Assembly (NCBI GenBank): GCA_036824505.1
Contig: DAITAA010000004.1
Coordinates: forward strand, 62,001 to 126,000
Length of the DNA stretch: 64,000 nt
From: SCUD01 sp036824505
Lineage (GTDB): Bacteria > Pseudomonadota > Gammaproteobacteria > Steroidobacterales > Steroidobacteraceae
Direction of reading: 5' to 3'
Positions 48,962-58,400 of the stretch are shown here, in pieces. Under the pieces are notes generated by a model. The model was not told the DNA's origin. It did not search any database and saw only the letters and a list, made by a program, of their open reading frames with translations. Position numbers and translations under genes: made by a program. Numbering within the stretch: the first letter of the stretch is position 1; the number at the start of each line of letters is the position of its first letter.

Positions 48962-49905
48962 CGATTGCCGCTCCCCGCTGCTGCCAGCGCAGCCTGCAGT
49001 GTGTCCGTTCCGTCGGTTGTGCTGATCACGAGATCGCCGGCGCCAGGCGCCCGCCGTGCGAGTCCGGCAAGCACCTTTCCGGGCCCACATTCGATCAGCT
49101 GCTTCGCGCCCGCCGTAACCATTGCCGCGACAATAGCTGACCAGCGGACCGGATTGAACAGCTGCCGGTACAAACCGTCGCGAATCGCCGCCGGCGAATC
49201 GTGCAGCCCGCCATCGAACGCGTAGACGCGCATCGCAGGCGTCTGGACCGCGAGCGCCTGCAACGGGCCGCGCATCTCCTCGGCCGCGGGTTTCATCAAC
49301 GCGCTGTGTGATGGCACGGAGACGGGCAGCAGCACCGCCCGCTTGGCGCCACGTGCCTTGCAGTTCTCGATGGCCCGCGCAACCGCGGCTGCATTGCCCG
49401 CAATGACCAGCTGGCCCGGCGAGTTGTAATTGACCGGCTGAACGACCTCGCCCTGAGCGGATTCGATGCAGGCTGCTTCGATCAACGCGTCGTCGAGACC
49501 GAGTATCGCGGCAATTGCGCCGCTGCCGGACGGCACAGCGCGTTGCATTATCCGCCCGCGCAGCCGCACGAGTTCCGTCGTTGCCCTGAAATCGATGGCG
49601 CCGGCGCAGACCAGCGCGCTGTATTCGCCGAGACTGTGTCCGGACAGCATATCGGGCGTCCTGCCCCCACGCCGCTGCCAGAGCCGCCATACGGCGACTC
49701 CGGCCGCAAGCATTGCCGGTTGCGTGCGTTCGGTCTGGGAAAGCTGCTCTTCCGGACCCTGCTGGCAAAGCCGCCACAGGTCATAGCCGAGAACGTCGGA
49801 CGCTTCGGAGAAGGTCTCGCCGATGACCGGATCAGCTTCTGCCAGTTCCGCCAGCATGCCGACCGACTGGGAACCTTGCCCCGGAAACATCATCCCCAGC
49901 TTCAA
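48958..49905 (-). CDS. fabD: malonyl-CoA:ACP transacylase
   Basis: Loads malonyl groups on ACP. The 315-residue protein has the N-terminal FPGQGSQSVGM (residues 7-17), the nucleophile elbow GHSLGEYSALVC with Ser91 (89-100), and VPSHSALMKPA with the catalytic His. The start is a TTG at 49905 with AGGAG at the right distance upstream; a GTG or ATG start would shorten the conserved N-terminus. It is the first gene of this operon; fabH and plsX are not upstream. Confidence 0.95.
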   Translation of the reverse strand: MKLGMMFPGQGSQSVGMLAELAEADPVIGETFSEASDVLGYDLWRLCQQGPEEQLSQTERTQPAMLAAGVAVWRLWQRRGGRTPDMLSGHSLGEYSALVCAGAIDFRATTELVRLRGRIMQRAVPSGSGAIAAILGLDDALIEAACIESAQGEVVQPVNYNSPGQLVIAGNAAAVARAIENCKARGAKRAVLLPVSVPSHSALMKPAAEEMRGPLQALAVQTPAMRVYAFDGGLHDSPAAIRDGLYRQLFNPVRWSAIVAAMVTAGAKQLIECGPGKVLAGLARRAPGAGDLVISTTDGTDTLQAALAAAGSGNR

Positions 49906-49936
49906 GATCGGCGCTCCTGGCCTCCTGGACGCGCCG

Positions 49937-49962
49937 ATTATAGTTTGCGCGCGGCGTCACAA
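49937..49962 (-). promoter_or_regulatory. promoter of the fabD-to-pilZ operon
   Basis: On the minus strand a perfect -10 TATAAT (complement of 49937-49942) lies about 30 bases before the fabD start. The best -35 is TTGTGA (complement of 49957-49962), but with only 14 bases between them, which is short. The perfect -10 in a gap between divergent operons is the main support. Confidence 0.5.
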
Positions 49963-50048
49963 GGCGGGTGTCACCATCCGGGCCCGGCAAGTCGCTCTGA
50001 TATCATGCTGCCATGCAGATGGCACCCCGCGCGGGGCAGGAGAAGTGG

Positions 50049-50492
50049 ATGCGCCAGGCTTGTCGCCGCGAATCCGGATTCACGCTGATCGAGATCATGG
50101 TCGTGCTCGTGATCATCGCGATCCTGGGCGCGCTGATCGCGCCGCAGATTCTCGGGCAGGTGGATGCCGCCAGGATCAAGGCCACCAAGCTAGACATCCG
50201 CTCGCTCGGCACGGCGCTCGACATGTACCAGATGGACAATTTCCGGTACCCGACGACTGAACAAGGCCTCGAAGCGCTGGTCAAAAAGCCGGACGACCCC
50301 TCAGTGCGCAACTGGCGGCCACAGGGTTACCTGCGGTCGAAGACCGTGCCGAAGGATCAATGGGGCAATGACTATATCTATCTGCAGCCGGGCCAGAGAG
50401 GTGGAGCCTACGACCTCTACACGCTGGGTGCCGACGGCCAGCCCGGTGGCGAGGACGCGGATGCAGACATCGGCAACTGGAACATCGATTGA
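50049..50492 (+). CDS. gspG: type II secretion major pseudopilin GspG
   Basis: Main subunit of the periplasmic pseudopilus. The 147-residue prepilin has the PilD cleavage site ESG|FTLIEIMVVLVIIAIL with Glu+5, and the C-terminal DQWGNDYIYLQPGQRG and calcium-site GEDADADIGNW regions typical of GspG. The ATG at 50049 has the ribosome site AGGAG (50039-50043); an in-frame ATG at 50013 is less well placed. It opens the gspGHIJKLMN set. Confidence 0.95.
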   Translation: MRQACRRESGFTLIEIMVVLVIIAILGALIAPQILGQVDAARIKATKLDIRSLGTALDMYQMDNFRYPTTEQGLEALVKKPDDPSVRNWRPQGYLRSKTVPKDQWGNDYIYLQPGQRGGAYDLYTLGADGQPGGEDADADIGNWNID

Positions 50493-50507
50493 CGGCCTGA
50501 GCGGGTC

Positions 50508-51047
50508 GTGACGATCGCAGCAATCCGCCTCCGCCGCGACCAGCGCGGATTCACGCTGATCGAGATTCTGGTCGTTGTCGTCATCATTGCCATACTGTCA
50601 GCCGTGGCGATGGTTTCAATCAGCGTACTCGGCAGCGATCGCGAGCTCGAGCTCGAGACTGAACGCCTGACCGACACGATTGCCCTGCTGCAGGACCAGG
50701 CCCAGCTCGAGGGGCGCGATTATGGCCTGCGAATCGAGAGCGCACGTTATGAGTTCCTCCGCTACGACGGCTTCGAGCAGCGCTGGGCGGATGTCGCGGA
50801 CGACGCGTGGCTGCGCGCGCGGGAACTGCCGCCTGGACTCACATTCGAACTTGAGATCGAGGGCCGGCTTGTCCTGCTGCGCAAGCCGCTCCGTGCCGAC
50901 GCAAGAATTCCGCAATTGATGGCCTATGGCAGCGGCGATGTCACCCCCTATCGCCTGTCGCTGTTGCGCCCCGATACCGGCCGGCGTGTCACGCTGATCG
51001 GCGCCGCCGACGGCATGATCGAAATTGAACGCCATGAACCCGATTAG
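50508..51047 (+). CDS. gspH: type II secretion minor pseudopilin GspH
   Basis: Minor pseudopilin of the tip. The 179-residue protein has the prepilin motif RG|FTLIEILVVVVIIAIL (residues 13-29) and a C-terminal beta-rich domain with LELETERLTDTIALLQDQAQ. The start is GTG at 50508, 15 bases after gspG. The C-terminus overlaps the start of gspI. Confidence 0.9.
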   Translation: MTIAAIRLRRDQRGFTLIEILVVVVIIAILSAVAMVSISVLGSDRELELETERLTDTIALLQDQAQLEGRDYGLRIESARYEFLRYDGFEQRWADVADDAWLRARELPPGLTFELEIEGRLVLLRKPLRADARIPQLMAYGSGDVTPYRLSLLRPDTGRRVTLIGAADGMIEIERHEPD

Positions 51048-51489
51048 CAGAACGCAGGGTTTTACGCTGATCGAGGTGGTCGTCGCGTTAGCGATCGTCG
51101 CGCTCGGCATGTTCGCGGTCTTCAAGACGATTGGCGACACGACCGGCAACATCGGATACCTGCGCGACCTCAGCATGGCCGCGTGGATTGCCGACAACCG
51201 GATCGCCGAGATACGCCTGTCCGGCGAGTACCCGTCAGTGGACAAGACCGAGGGGGATGTCGACTACGCCGGCCGGCGCTGGCACTGGACGGTAGTCGTT
51301 TCGCAGACGCCGGTCCAGGGTCTGCGCCGCATCGACATCGGCGTGCGCCGCGAAAGCGATGCCGCGGACTCGGCGCTCATCAAGCTCGCGGGCTTCGTTG
51401 GAGCAACGGCGACTGCCGCCGGTCCGTCGTCGACCCCGTGGAACGCGGGCGCAGCGGACCAAGACCCGGACAACAAGGATGACGAGTGA
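51034..51489 (+). CDS. gspI: type II secretion minor pseudopilin GspI
   Basis: Core of the GspI-J-K tip complex. The 151-residue protein starts MNPISRTQG|FTLIEVVVAL, a standard prepilin sequence with Glu+5, followed by the GspI-typical AAWIADNRIAEIRLSG. A Pro/Ala/Asp-rich tail ends it. ATG 51034 overlaps gspH by 14 bases; TTG 51025 is also in frame. Confidence 0.92.
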   Translation: MNPISRTQGFTLIEVVVALAIVALGMFAVFKTIGDTTGNIGYLRDLSMAAWIADNRIAEIRLSGEYPSVDKTEGDVDYAGRRWHWTVVVSQTPVQGLRRIDIGVRRESDAADSALIKLAGFVGATATAAGPSSTPWNAGAADQDPDNKDDE

Positions 51490-52100
51490 TGCGCGAACGA
51501 ATCCTGGGGTTCACGCTGCTCGAGATCCTGGTGGCCATGGCGATACTCGCGATCATGAGCGTAATGGTTTACCGCTCGGTCAGCGAGGCGCGAGTGTCGG
51601 TCGAGAATGCCAGCGGACACATGGATCGGCTGCGCGAAGTGCAGCGCGCGATGAATCTGTTGACCAGCGACTTCCACACACTTGCGCCACGGCCGATTCG
51701 CGAGCCGATCGGCGACGGCTATCGCGCCGCACTCCGCCGCGATCCGAACGCTGTGACCCTGGTCGAGCTGTCGCACGCGGGCTGGCCGAATGGGGCGGGC
51801 TCGGCACGTGGCACGGTACAGCGCGTCAGTTATCGCCTCGAACAGCAGACGCTGATCCGCGAATACTGGACCGTGACCGACCCGACGCTGGCCAATGTCC
51901 CGATTTCGCGCCGGCTGCTGACCCAGGTCCAGGGTATCCAGATCCGCTACATGAATAGCGGTCGCGAATGGGTCGACCAGTGGCCGCCACAGGGCGGAGC
52001 CGGCGACGTCGAATTCCGGTCGCGCCCGATGGCGGTCGAAGTGACGATCATGCTGACCGACTATGGCGAATTGAAGCGCCTGATCGAGGTGCCTGGATGA
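51489..52100 (+). CDS. gspJ: type II secretion minor pseudopilin GspJ
   Basis: Tip pseudopilin. The 203-residue protein has MRERILG|FTLLEILVAM with Glu+5 and the GspJ pattern LREVQRAMNLLTSDFHTLAPRP (in parts, near residues 50-70) and VELSHAGWPN. The ATG at 51489 overlaps the gspI stop by one base (GTG 51486 is also in frame). Confidence 0.92.
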   Translation: MRERILGFTLLEILVAMAILAIMSVMVYRSVSEARVSVENASGHMDRLREVQRAMNLLTSDFHTLAPRPIREPIGDGYRAALRRDPNAVTLVELSHAGWPNGAGSARGTVQRVSYRLEQQTLIREYWTVTDPTLANVPISRRLLTQVQGIQIRYMNSGREWVDQWPPQGGAGDVEFRSRPMAVEVTIMLTDYGELKRLIEVPG

Positions 52101-53020
52101 GGCAACGCGGTGTTGCGCTGATCATGGCGATCGTCATGGTCGCGATCGCGACCGTGCTCGCCGTGCGGATTGGCACGCGCGCGTCGCTCGATCAGCGCCG
52201 CACCGCGGGTTTGATCGCGCTGGACCAGGCTTGGTACGTGGCGCTCGGTGCCGAGGCCTGGGCGATCGAGGTGCTGCGCAAGGATCGCGAGGATTCGCAG
52301 ACCGATCACTTCGGCGAGAACTGGGCGCAGCCGATCCCACCGCTGCCGGTGGACGGCGGCGCGGTGCGTGGTGCCCTCGAGGACATGCAGGCGCGATTTA
52401 ATTTGAACAACCTGATCACCGATGATGGAACGGTCAATGAGTTCGCCATTGCGCGCTTCGAGCGGTTGCTCGAGGGAGCCGGCGCCGACCGGCGCTGGGC
52501 GCGCATCATGGCCGACTGGCTCGATTCAGACACCGTACCCGGATTCCCGGATGGCGCGGAGGACGGCACCTATCTTTCGCAGAACCCGCCCTATCGCGCG
52601 GCCAATGGCCCGGTGACCACGATCAGCGAGCTGATGGCGCTGCCCGGCATGACACTCGAGGAGTACCTGCGCATCCGGCCGTATGTCGCCGCATTGCCGC
52701 TCGGCTCAAGAGTGAATATCTGCACGGCGTCGGCGCCGGTTTTGGCAGCCCTCATCCAGGGAGGCACGGATTTCGGCGACGCCGATTCCCTGAAGGCAAA
52801 CCGCAAGAACGGCTGTTTTCCGACCCTGGATGACCTGCGGGCAACATTGAGCGCCGACGAGTACCAGGCACTGCAGCCCACAATTTCCGAATCTTCGAAC
52901 TGGTTCCGCGCCGTGACTGCCGTCAGTATTGGCACCTCCGAACTCACGCTGTACAGTCTGATCGAGCGAAACAGCGCTGGCGGCGGCCGGACCGTGCTGC
53001 GTTCAATAGGCACCGAGTGA
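52097..53020 (+). CDS. gspK: type II secretion tip pseudopilin GspK
   Basis: Largest pseudopilin, capping the tip. The 307-residue protein starts MRQRG|VALIMAIVMVAIATVL. As in other GspK proteins, the Glu+5 of normal pilins is missing. Family blocks FNLNNLI, FERLLEGAGA, and NICTASAPVLAAL are present in the saposin-like domain. ATG 52097 overlaps the gspJ stop. Confidence 0.93.
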   Translation: MRQRGVALIMAIVMVAIATVLAVRIGTRASLDQRRTAGLIALDQAWYVALGAEAWAIEVLRKDREDSQTDHFGENWAQPIPPLPVDGGAVRGALEDMQARFNLNNLITDDGTVNEFAIARFERLLEGAGADRRWARIMADWLDSDTVPGFPDGAEDGTYLSQNPPYRAANGPVTTISELMALPGMTLEEYLRIRPYVAALPLGSRVNICTASAPVLAALIQGGTDFGDADSLKANRKNGCFPTLDDLRATLSADEYQALQPTISESSNWFRAVTAVSIGTSELTLYSLIERNSAGGGRTVLRSIGTE

Positions 53021-53024
53021 GGCA

Positions 53025-54239
53025 ATGAGTCAATTTCTCGTGTTGCGGCTGGCGGATCCGATCACCTGGATCATCACGGACGCGGACGGCGCTCGCGTCG
53101 GCCCGGTATCCACCGGCACGCTCGAGGACGCCGCGCCGCTAGCCGCCGAACGCACGCTGGTCATCATCGCGCCCGCCGCAAGCGTGACATTCGCCCAGCC
53201 CGAACTACCGGTCAAGAGTGGCGCGCGGCTCGCGCAGCTTGTGCCCTATGCGCTGGAGGAAATGCTGGCCGGAGAAGTCGAGCAGTTTCATTTTGCCGTC
53301 GGCCGGACCGATGACGAGGGCCGCACAATGGTCGCGGCAGTGCGACGCGACGAATTGCGCGGCTGGATGGACGCGCTCCGTGCCGCCGGGCTCGATCCCC
53401 ACGCCCTCGTGCCCGAACCGCTGTGCGTACCGGACAACCCTGGCAAGACGGTCGCGGTCCTCGACGGACGCCAGCTGCTGGTGCGGGCGCCGGGTGCGCT
53501 GCCCGTGGCACTTGACGCCGAACCATTGACGGAGGCTTTCACGCTGGCGGGTCTCGAAGGCGAGGACCGCCACGTTCAGCTCTATGTCTCGCAGGGCGAC
53601 TGGCAGAATTCGCGCGACATGATCGAGGCACTGCGCGAAGTGACGGGCAGTCTCGATCTGCAGCTGCTGCCCGACGGCACCCTGCCGTTGCTGGCCGCAG
53701 GCAGCGTGAGAAGCGATGCGTTGTCATTGTTGCAGGGTGATTTCACCCGCCGTACGGGCTGGCGCGCGGAGTGGCAGCGCTGGCGCATTGCTGCCTTTCT
53801 TGCGCTTGCCGCCCTTGCCCTTCATATCGGCGTGCGCGGCTATGACCTGATCCGCCTGCGCGCCGACGAGCAGCGCCTCGACGCCGCGATTGAACAGGCT
53901 GCGCGCATCGCAATGCCGGATGTGGAACGCTTCGTGGATGTGCGCGCGCAGATCGAGCAACGACTGGCCGGCGGTGGTGCCGCCGATCCCCAGGGCTTGC
54001 TGGTGCGCCTCGCGGCGGTTGGCGGCGCGATGAGCGGCAGCCCAGGCCCGACGCTCGAGTCCCTCGGCTGGCGCGATGGTTCGCTGCAATTGCACATGAT
54101 TGCGGCCGACACTGACACGCTGGCGCGCTTTGCGCAGGCGCTGACCGCGCGCGGTCTCACCGCCGACGTTGAATCCACGACGCCGGGCGAGAATGGCGTT
54201 TCAGCCCAGATCAATGTCACGACAGGACCCGCGTCATGA
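53025..54239 (+). CDS. gspL: type II secretion assembly platform protein GspL
   Basis: Bitopic inner-membrane protein that links the GspE ATPase to the platform. The 404-residue protein has an actin-like cytoplasmic domain (residues 1-240; VPYALEEMLAGEVEQFHFA near 72-90), one membrane span (about 252-270, IAAFLALAALALHIGV), and a C-terminal ferredoxin-like periplasmic domain. It overlaps gspM by four bases. Confidence 0.92.
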   Translation: MSQFLVLRLADPITWIITDADGARVGPVSTGTLEDAAPLAAERTLVIIAPAASVTFAQPELPVKSGARLAQLVPYALEEMLAGEVEQFHFAVGRTDDEGRTMVAAVRRDELRGWMDALRAAGLDPHALVPEPLCVPDNPGKTVAVLDGRQLLVRAPGALPVALDAEPLTEAFTLAGLEGEDRHVQLYVSQGDWQNSRDMIEALREVTGSLDLQLLPDGTLPLLAAGSVRSDALSLLQGDFTRRTGWRAEWQRWRIAAFLALAALALHIGVRGYDLIRLRADEQRLDAAIEQAARIAMPDVERFVDVRAQIEQRLAGGGAADPQGLLVRLAAVGGAMSGSPGPTLESLGWRDGSLQLHMIAADTDTLARFAQALTARGLTADVESTTPGENGVSAQINVTTGPAS

Positions 54240-54703
54240 ACCTGCGCGAATGGCATTCCTCGCTCGCCGAACGCGAACAGCGCATGGTCACCTGGGGCGC
54301 GGTGGCGGCTGTCGTGCTTCTGCTCATCGGCCTGCTGTGGAAGCTCGGCAGCGCAGCCGCGACCGCGGAAGTGCGGGTGGACGGCAAGCGGCAGCTGCTC
54401 GCGTGGATCGAAGCCGTCACGCCGCGCCTGCAGGCAACGCCCGCGGCCCGTGCAGGAGAATCGTTGGCCATTGCGGTGGACCGCTCAGCCCGTGAATCGG
54501 GTCTCGGCGATGCACTGGAAGGCATCGAGCCCGCCGGACCTGGATCGCTGCGTGTGCGCTTCAAGAATGTTTCTTTCGATGCGCTGGCACTTTGCCTCGC
54601 CCGTTTGCAGCAGGAGCGTGGCGCGGTCACCGAATCTGCAAGCGTCAATGCGAGCGGCGAGCCTGGCCGCGTTGATGCGACGCTCGTGCTGCGCGGTCGT
54701 TAG
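54236..54703 (+). CDS. gspM: type II secretion assembly platform protein GspM
   Basis: Partner of GspL. The 155-residue protein has a short cytoplasmic start (LREWHSSLAEREQRMVTWG), one membrane span (residues 20-37) and a ferredoxin-like periplasmic domain ending in VDATLVLRGR. Position after gspL and the RE-QRM block support the call. Confidence 0.9.
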   Translation: MNLREWHSSLAEREQRMVTWGAVAAVVLLLIGLLWKLGSAAATAEVRVDGKRQLLAWIEAVTPRLQATPAARAGESLAIAVDRSARESGLGDALEGIEPAGPGSLRVRFKNVSFDALALCLARLQQERGAVTESASVNASGEPGRVDATLVLRGR

Positions 54704-54706
54704 GCA

Positions 54707-55453
54707 GTGGCACGCAGCGGCTTGCTGGTTGCGGCGGGCATCGCCGCTTTCCTGGTGTTTCTGGTCGCCTTGGTCCCTGCCACGGTATTGACACGTTGGC
54801 TCCCGCCCGACATCGCGGTCGCCGGCCTCGAGGGCACGATCTGGTCCGGCCAGGCGTCCGCTGTCCGCGTGAACGGGCGCTCCATCGGCGCTGCAAACTG
54901 GTCCTGCCGGCCATGGCCGCTGCTGGCGCTCGAATGGTCCTGCCGCGTGCGGCTGCAGCCCGCCGGCGGCCAGGTGTCCGCGACGCTATCCGGCGACCTC
55001 GGAGCCGAGGAGATCGAGGCCCGCGACCTCACGGGCAATCTGCCGATTGCATTTCTCGAGGGCATTGCAACGCCTGCGGGCTGGACCGGCAGGCTGGACC
55101 TCGATGTTGCAAGAGCCCGATTCGCCGGCGGCCTGCCGCAGCAAGCGGAAGGCAAATTCTTCGTGCGCGGCCTGAAGGCGCCGGGTCCGGATGGCGCGCT
55201 GCTCGGCGACTTCGAGCTGACGATCGGCGAAGGCGCGGTCGGCACCGGCGCATTGACCGGCAGGCTCGCCGATCTCGGCGGGCCATTGCGCGTGCGCGGC
55301 AGCATCGAGTTGCGGCACGATCGCAGCTACCTCATGAGTGGTGAAGTCGCACCGGGCCCGGGCGCCGGCCCCACCATTTTTGACACGCTCGCATTCCTCG
55401 GTCCTCCCGACGCGACCGGACGTCGGCCGTTCACCGTCGAAGGCACACTGTAG
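54707..55453 (+). CDS. gspN: type II secretion protein GspN
   Basis: The 248-residue protein has one N-terminal membrane span (residues 5-24) and a periplasmic, beta-rich remainder with the GspN-type block VLTRWLPPDIAVAGLEGTIW (28-47) and NWSCRPWPLLALEWSCRVRL. GspN exists in only part of type II systems and its role is poorly known. The start is GTG 54707, three bases after gspM. No gspC, D, E or F follows: the next gene is convergent. Confidence 0.87.
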   Translation: MARSGLLVAAGIAAFLVFLVALVPATVLTRWLPPDIAVAGLEGTIWSGQASAVRVNGRSIGAANWSCRPWPLLALEWSCRVRLQPAGGQVSATLSGDLGAEEIEARDLTGNLPIAFLEGIATPAGWTGRLDLDVARARFAGGLPQQAEGKFFVRGLKAPGPDGALLGDFELTIGEGAVGTGALTGRLADLGGPLRVRGSIELRHDRSYLMSGEVAPGPGAGPTIFDTLAFLGPPDATGRRPFTVEGTL

Positions 55454-55472
55454 CCCGCGTATCAGCTTCCAA

Positions 55473-58400
55473 CTAGTTCTTCAGTTCGCGCCAGGCATCG
55501 TGGAGCGGGAAGTAGAGGCCGATCTTTTGCGGACGCCCGTCGTAGCGTTTCATCACGAGCGCATAACGCCGCAACTGGTCGGCGTAGCGCGCCAGTTCAT
55601 TGTCGAGAAATGCCTCGAGGTTGCCGCCCTCATGCGAACTCGTCTTCCAGTCGACGATCCAGCGCTGGCCCGCAGCGTCCACGAAGCTGCGGTCAATCCT
55701 TAGGCCATGGACGACACCGTCGATGACGGCGGTCAGCGCGAGCTCGCTCGTGCCCTCCGCCGCCGCGGGATCGAGCAGGCGGGCGGCGAAGGTACTCCTC
55801 GAGACCGCGGCGATTGCGCGTTCAACGCGTGCCAGAGCCTCCGGAAGGTGCGCATCGTCAATGCCAAACTCGCGCAGCAGGCGGCGCCATGCAGCAAGCT
55901 GCGGCTCCAGCGTGCCGGGCGCGCGTCCCGCCTGGACCAGTCGATGCAGTTCGAAATGCACCACCTGGCCGACAGCCTGCGCGATCACTCCCGCCCAGTC
56001 GAACTCGGGGCGGATCGAACCTTCCGGCTCACCGGCGATTGCCGGACCGGCCGCTCGCGACGGCGCGGTCGGTACCGGCGCCACAAAGTCCGCCGGCAGG
56101 CGCAGCAATCTTGGCGCCGTCAGCCGGGGCCTGCCGCCGGCAATACGCGATGCTTCTTCCCGCATGGGGGCGCGCGCGGCCAATGCCCGCTCGAAATCTT
56201 CGCGCAGCACCGGCCAGAAGAACGCGAGCAGGCTGCCCGCGGCTGGCCTGCCCAGCTGCGCCTCCCCATCCTTCCACTTGATCTTCGTCGATCCGAGCAG
56301 ATGCAGCTGCCGCTTCGCGCGTGTCGCCGCCACGTAGGCGACGCGCCCGAGTTCGAACGCCTCACGTTCGCCGTCCAGTTGCCGCATCCAATGCTCCAGC
56401 GGATCTGCAGGGCCGTCGGACTCACCGGACTCCGCCCGGCTCGCCAGCACGATGCCGCGATGGCCTGGGTCGGTCGCGACCTGGGTCCAGTACAGCAACG
56501 GCCGCTCCCTGACACGCACGCCGCGCTGCAGGTCCGGAACGATCACGACATCGAACTCGAGGCCCTTGGCGCGGTGGATCGTCATGACCTGCAGCTGGGC
56601 GGTATCGCTGCCGACGGGTGAGGCCATGACGCCTTCGACCGCGGCGTCGATCGCCGATGCTTCCGGACTGACGCCGGCTTCCAGCTCCAGGCGGTCGAGC
56701 GCCGCGAACAGCAATTCCGCATTCGACAGATCCGAGGGATCGTCGACGGTCGCCGGACCCGCAAGCCCGAGCCAGGCGGATTTCACCCAGCAGCCGAGCG
56801 TGCGCTGGCCACGACCCGCCAGAGCGTCGTCGACGCGTTCCCGCAGGCGCGCAAGTCGCGCAGAACCATCCCGCGAAAGCCTGGCCAGCACGGCCGGGTC
56901 TGCCATACGAAGCGACACGAGGGCGCAGTGGTCGTCGCCGACCAGGGCCAGCAGGTCGGCAAGCGCAAGGCCGCACCAGGGCGCCCGCAGCACGGCGAGC
57001 CAGGACGTGCGATCGCCGGGGTGAAGCAGCGCCTTTGCCAGAGCGACCAGGTCGCGGATCGCGGGACGATCCGGCAGCGACTCCAGTTCGACGCCCCGGT
57101 ATTCGATGCGGGCCTCGCGCAGCGCCGCGAGCAGCGGCGGCAGCGATGCACGGCCGCGGACGAGAACCGCGATGGTCGGTCGCGCGGCGCCCGGCCCGGT
57201 GCGCAGCGCAGCAGTGACGATTGCCGTCACTTCGGCTGCCATCGCGTGTTCATCTGCGTCCAGCAACGGATGCACGATCACCCCGTCCGTTGCGGCGTCC
57301 GCTTTTACCGCCGTCGCCGGCGAGTACCGCACGGCTCCGCGCTCGAAATCGTCCAGAGCAGGCAGCAGTGCCGCAAAAGTATCGTTGACCCAGCGGACTA
57401 TTGACGCGCAGGAACGGAAATTCTGGCCGAGCCGCTCGGATGCGAGCTGCACGCCGCCAATGCCCTGACGCTGCGCCTGCAGGAACAGCGTGACATCGGC
57501 CTCGCGGAACGCATAGATCGACTGCATCGGATCGCCGACGCAGAACAGGCTGCGCCCGTCGCCTGGCTGCCAGCCCGCGACCAGCAGTTCAAGCAGACGT
57601 TCCTGCGACGGCGACGTGTCCTGGTATTCGTCCACCAGCAGGTGGCGAATGCGGTAGTCGAGCGCGAGCGCAAGTTCGGTCGGCGACGATTCATCGCCAA
57701 GCGCATCACGCGCAGCAGCGGCGACCGCCGGATGATCGAGACAGTCCCGTTCCGAAAACAGCGCCAGCAGCTCGGCGACGGAATACGGCAGCACCGCAGA
57801 GAGCGCGTCGATCCGTTCCCACTGCCGCTCAGTCAGGGCGGGTGGCGGCAGGCGCCGCACTTGTACCAGCGCCGCCGCCAGCCCGACATCTGCGGAAAGC
57901 GCGGCCAACAGCTCCTTCATCCGCTTCTTTCGTGCAGCCCAGGCCGGACCTTCGCTCGCGGCAAGGAACCCTTGCTTGTAATCGACGGTCTTGCGCATGG
58001 CGCCACGCTTGTCGGCCGTCAGAAGCAATTCCGCAAGCGCGCGCCATTGGGGAACTGCGGCTACTGCCGGCGGCGGCAGAGCATTAATGCCGGCAAGCAA
58101 CGCAAGCGGCCCATTTCCGGGACCTGCCGCAGCCACTTCGCGTATCAATCCAAAGAGGGGCTGCATGTCGGCCACGGAGACGATCCCGTGAATCCGCGAG
58201 AGCTCGGCTTCGATGGCCGACTCGAGCAGCTGATCGATCGATGCGCGAAGCGCCAATCCGGTGCCGGAAGCCAGCAGTTTCGGCAACCACAGCTCGCGCG
58301 CACCAAGCATCTGCTCGATCAGGCGTGCCAGCACGCGCGGCTCGTGATTCAGGGCGCGCGCCAGCCGCTCCAGGTGCGGCGCGACCGGTCCGTCACTGTC

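Noticed and set aside
48962..49777. N-terminal extension of fabG
   Set aside because: It lies inside fabD in another frame; FabG begins normally at 48961.
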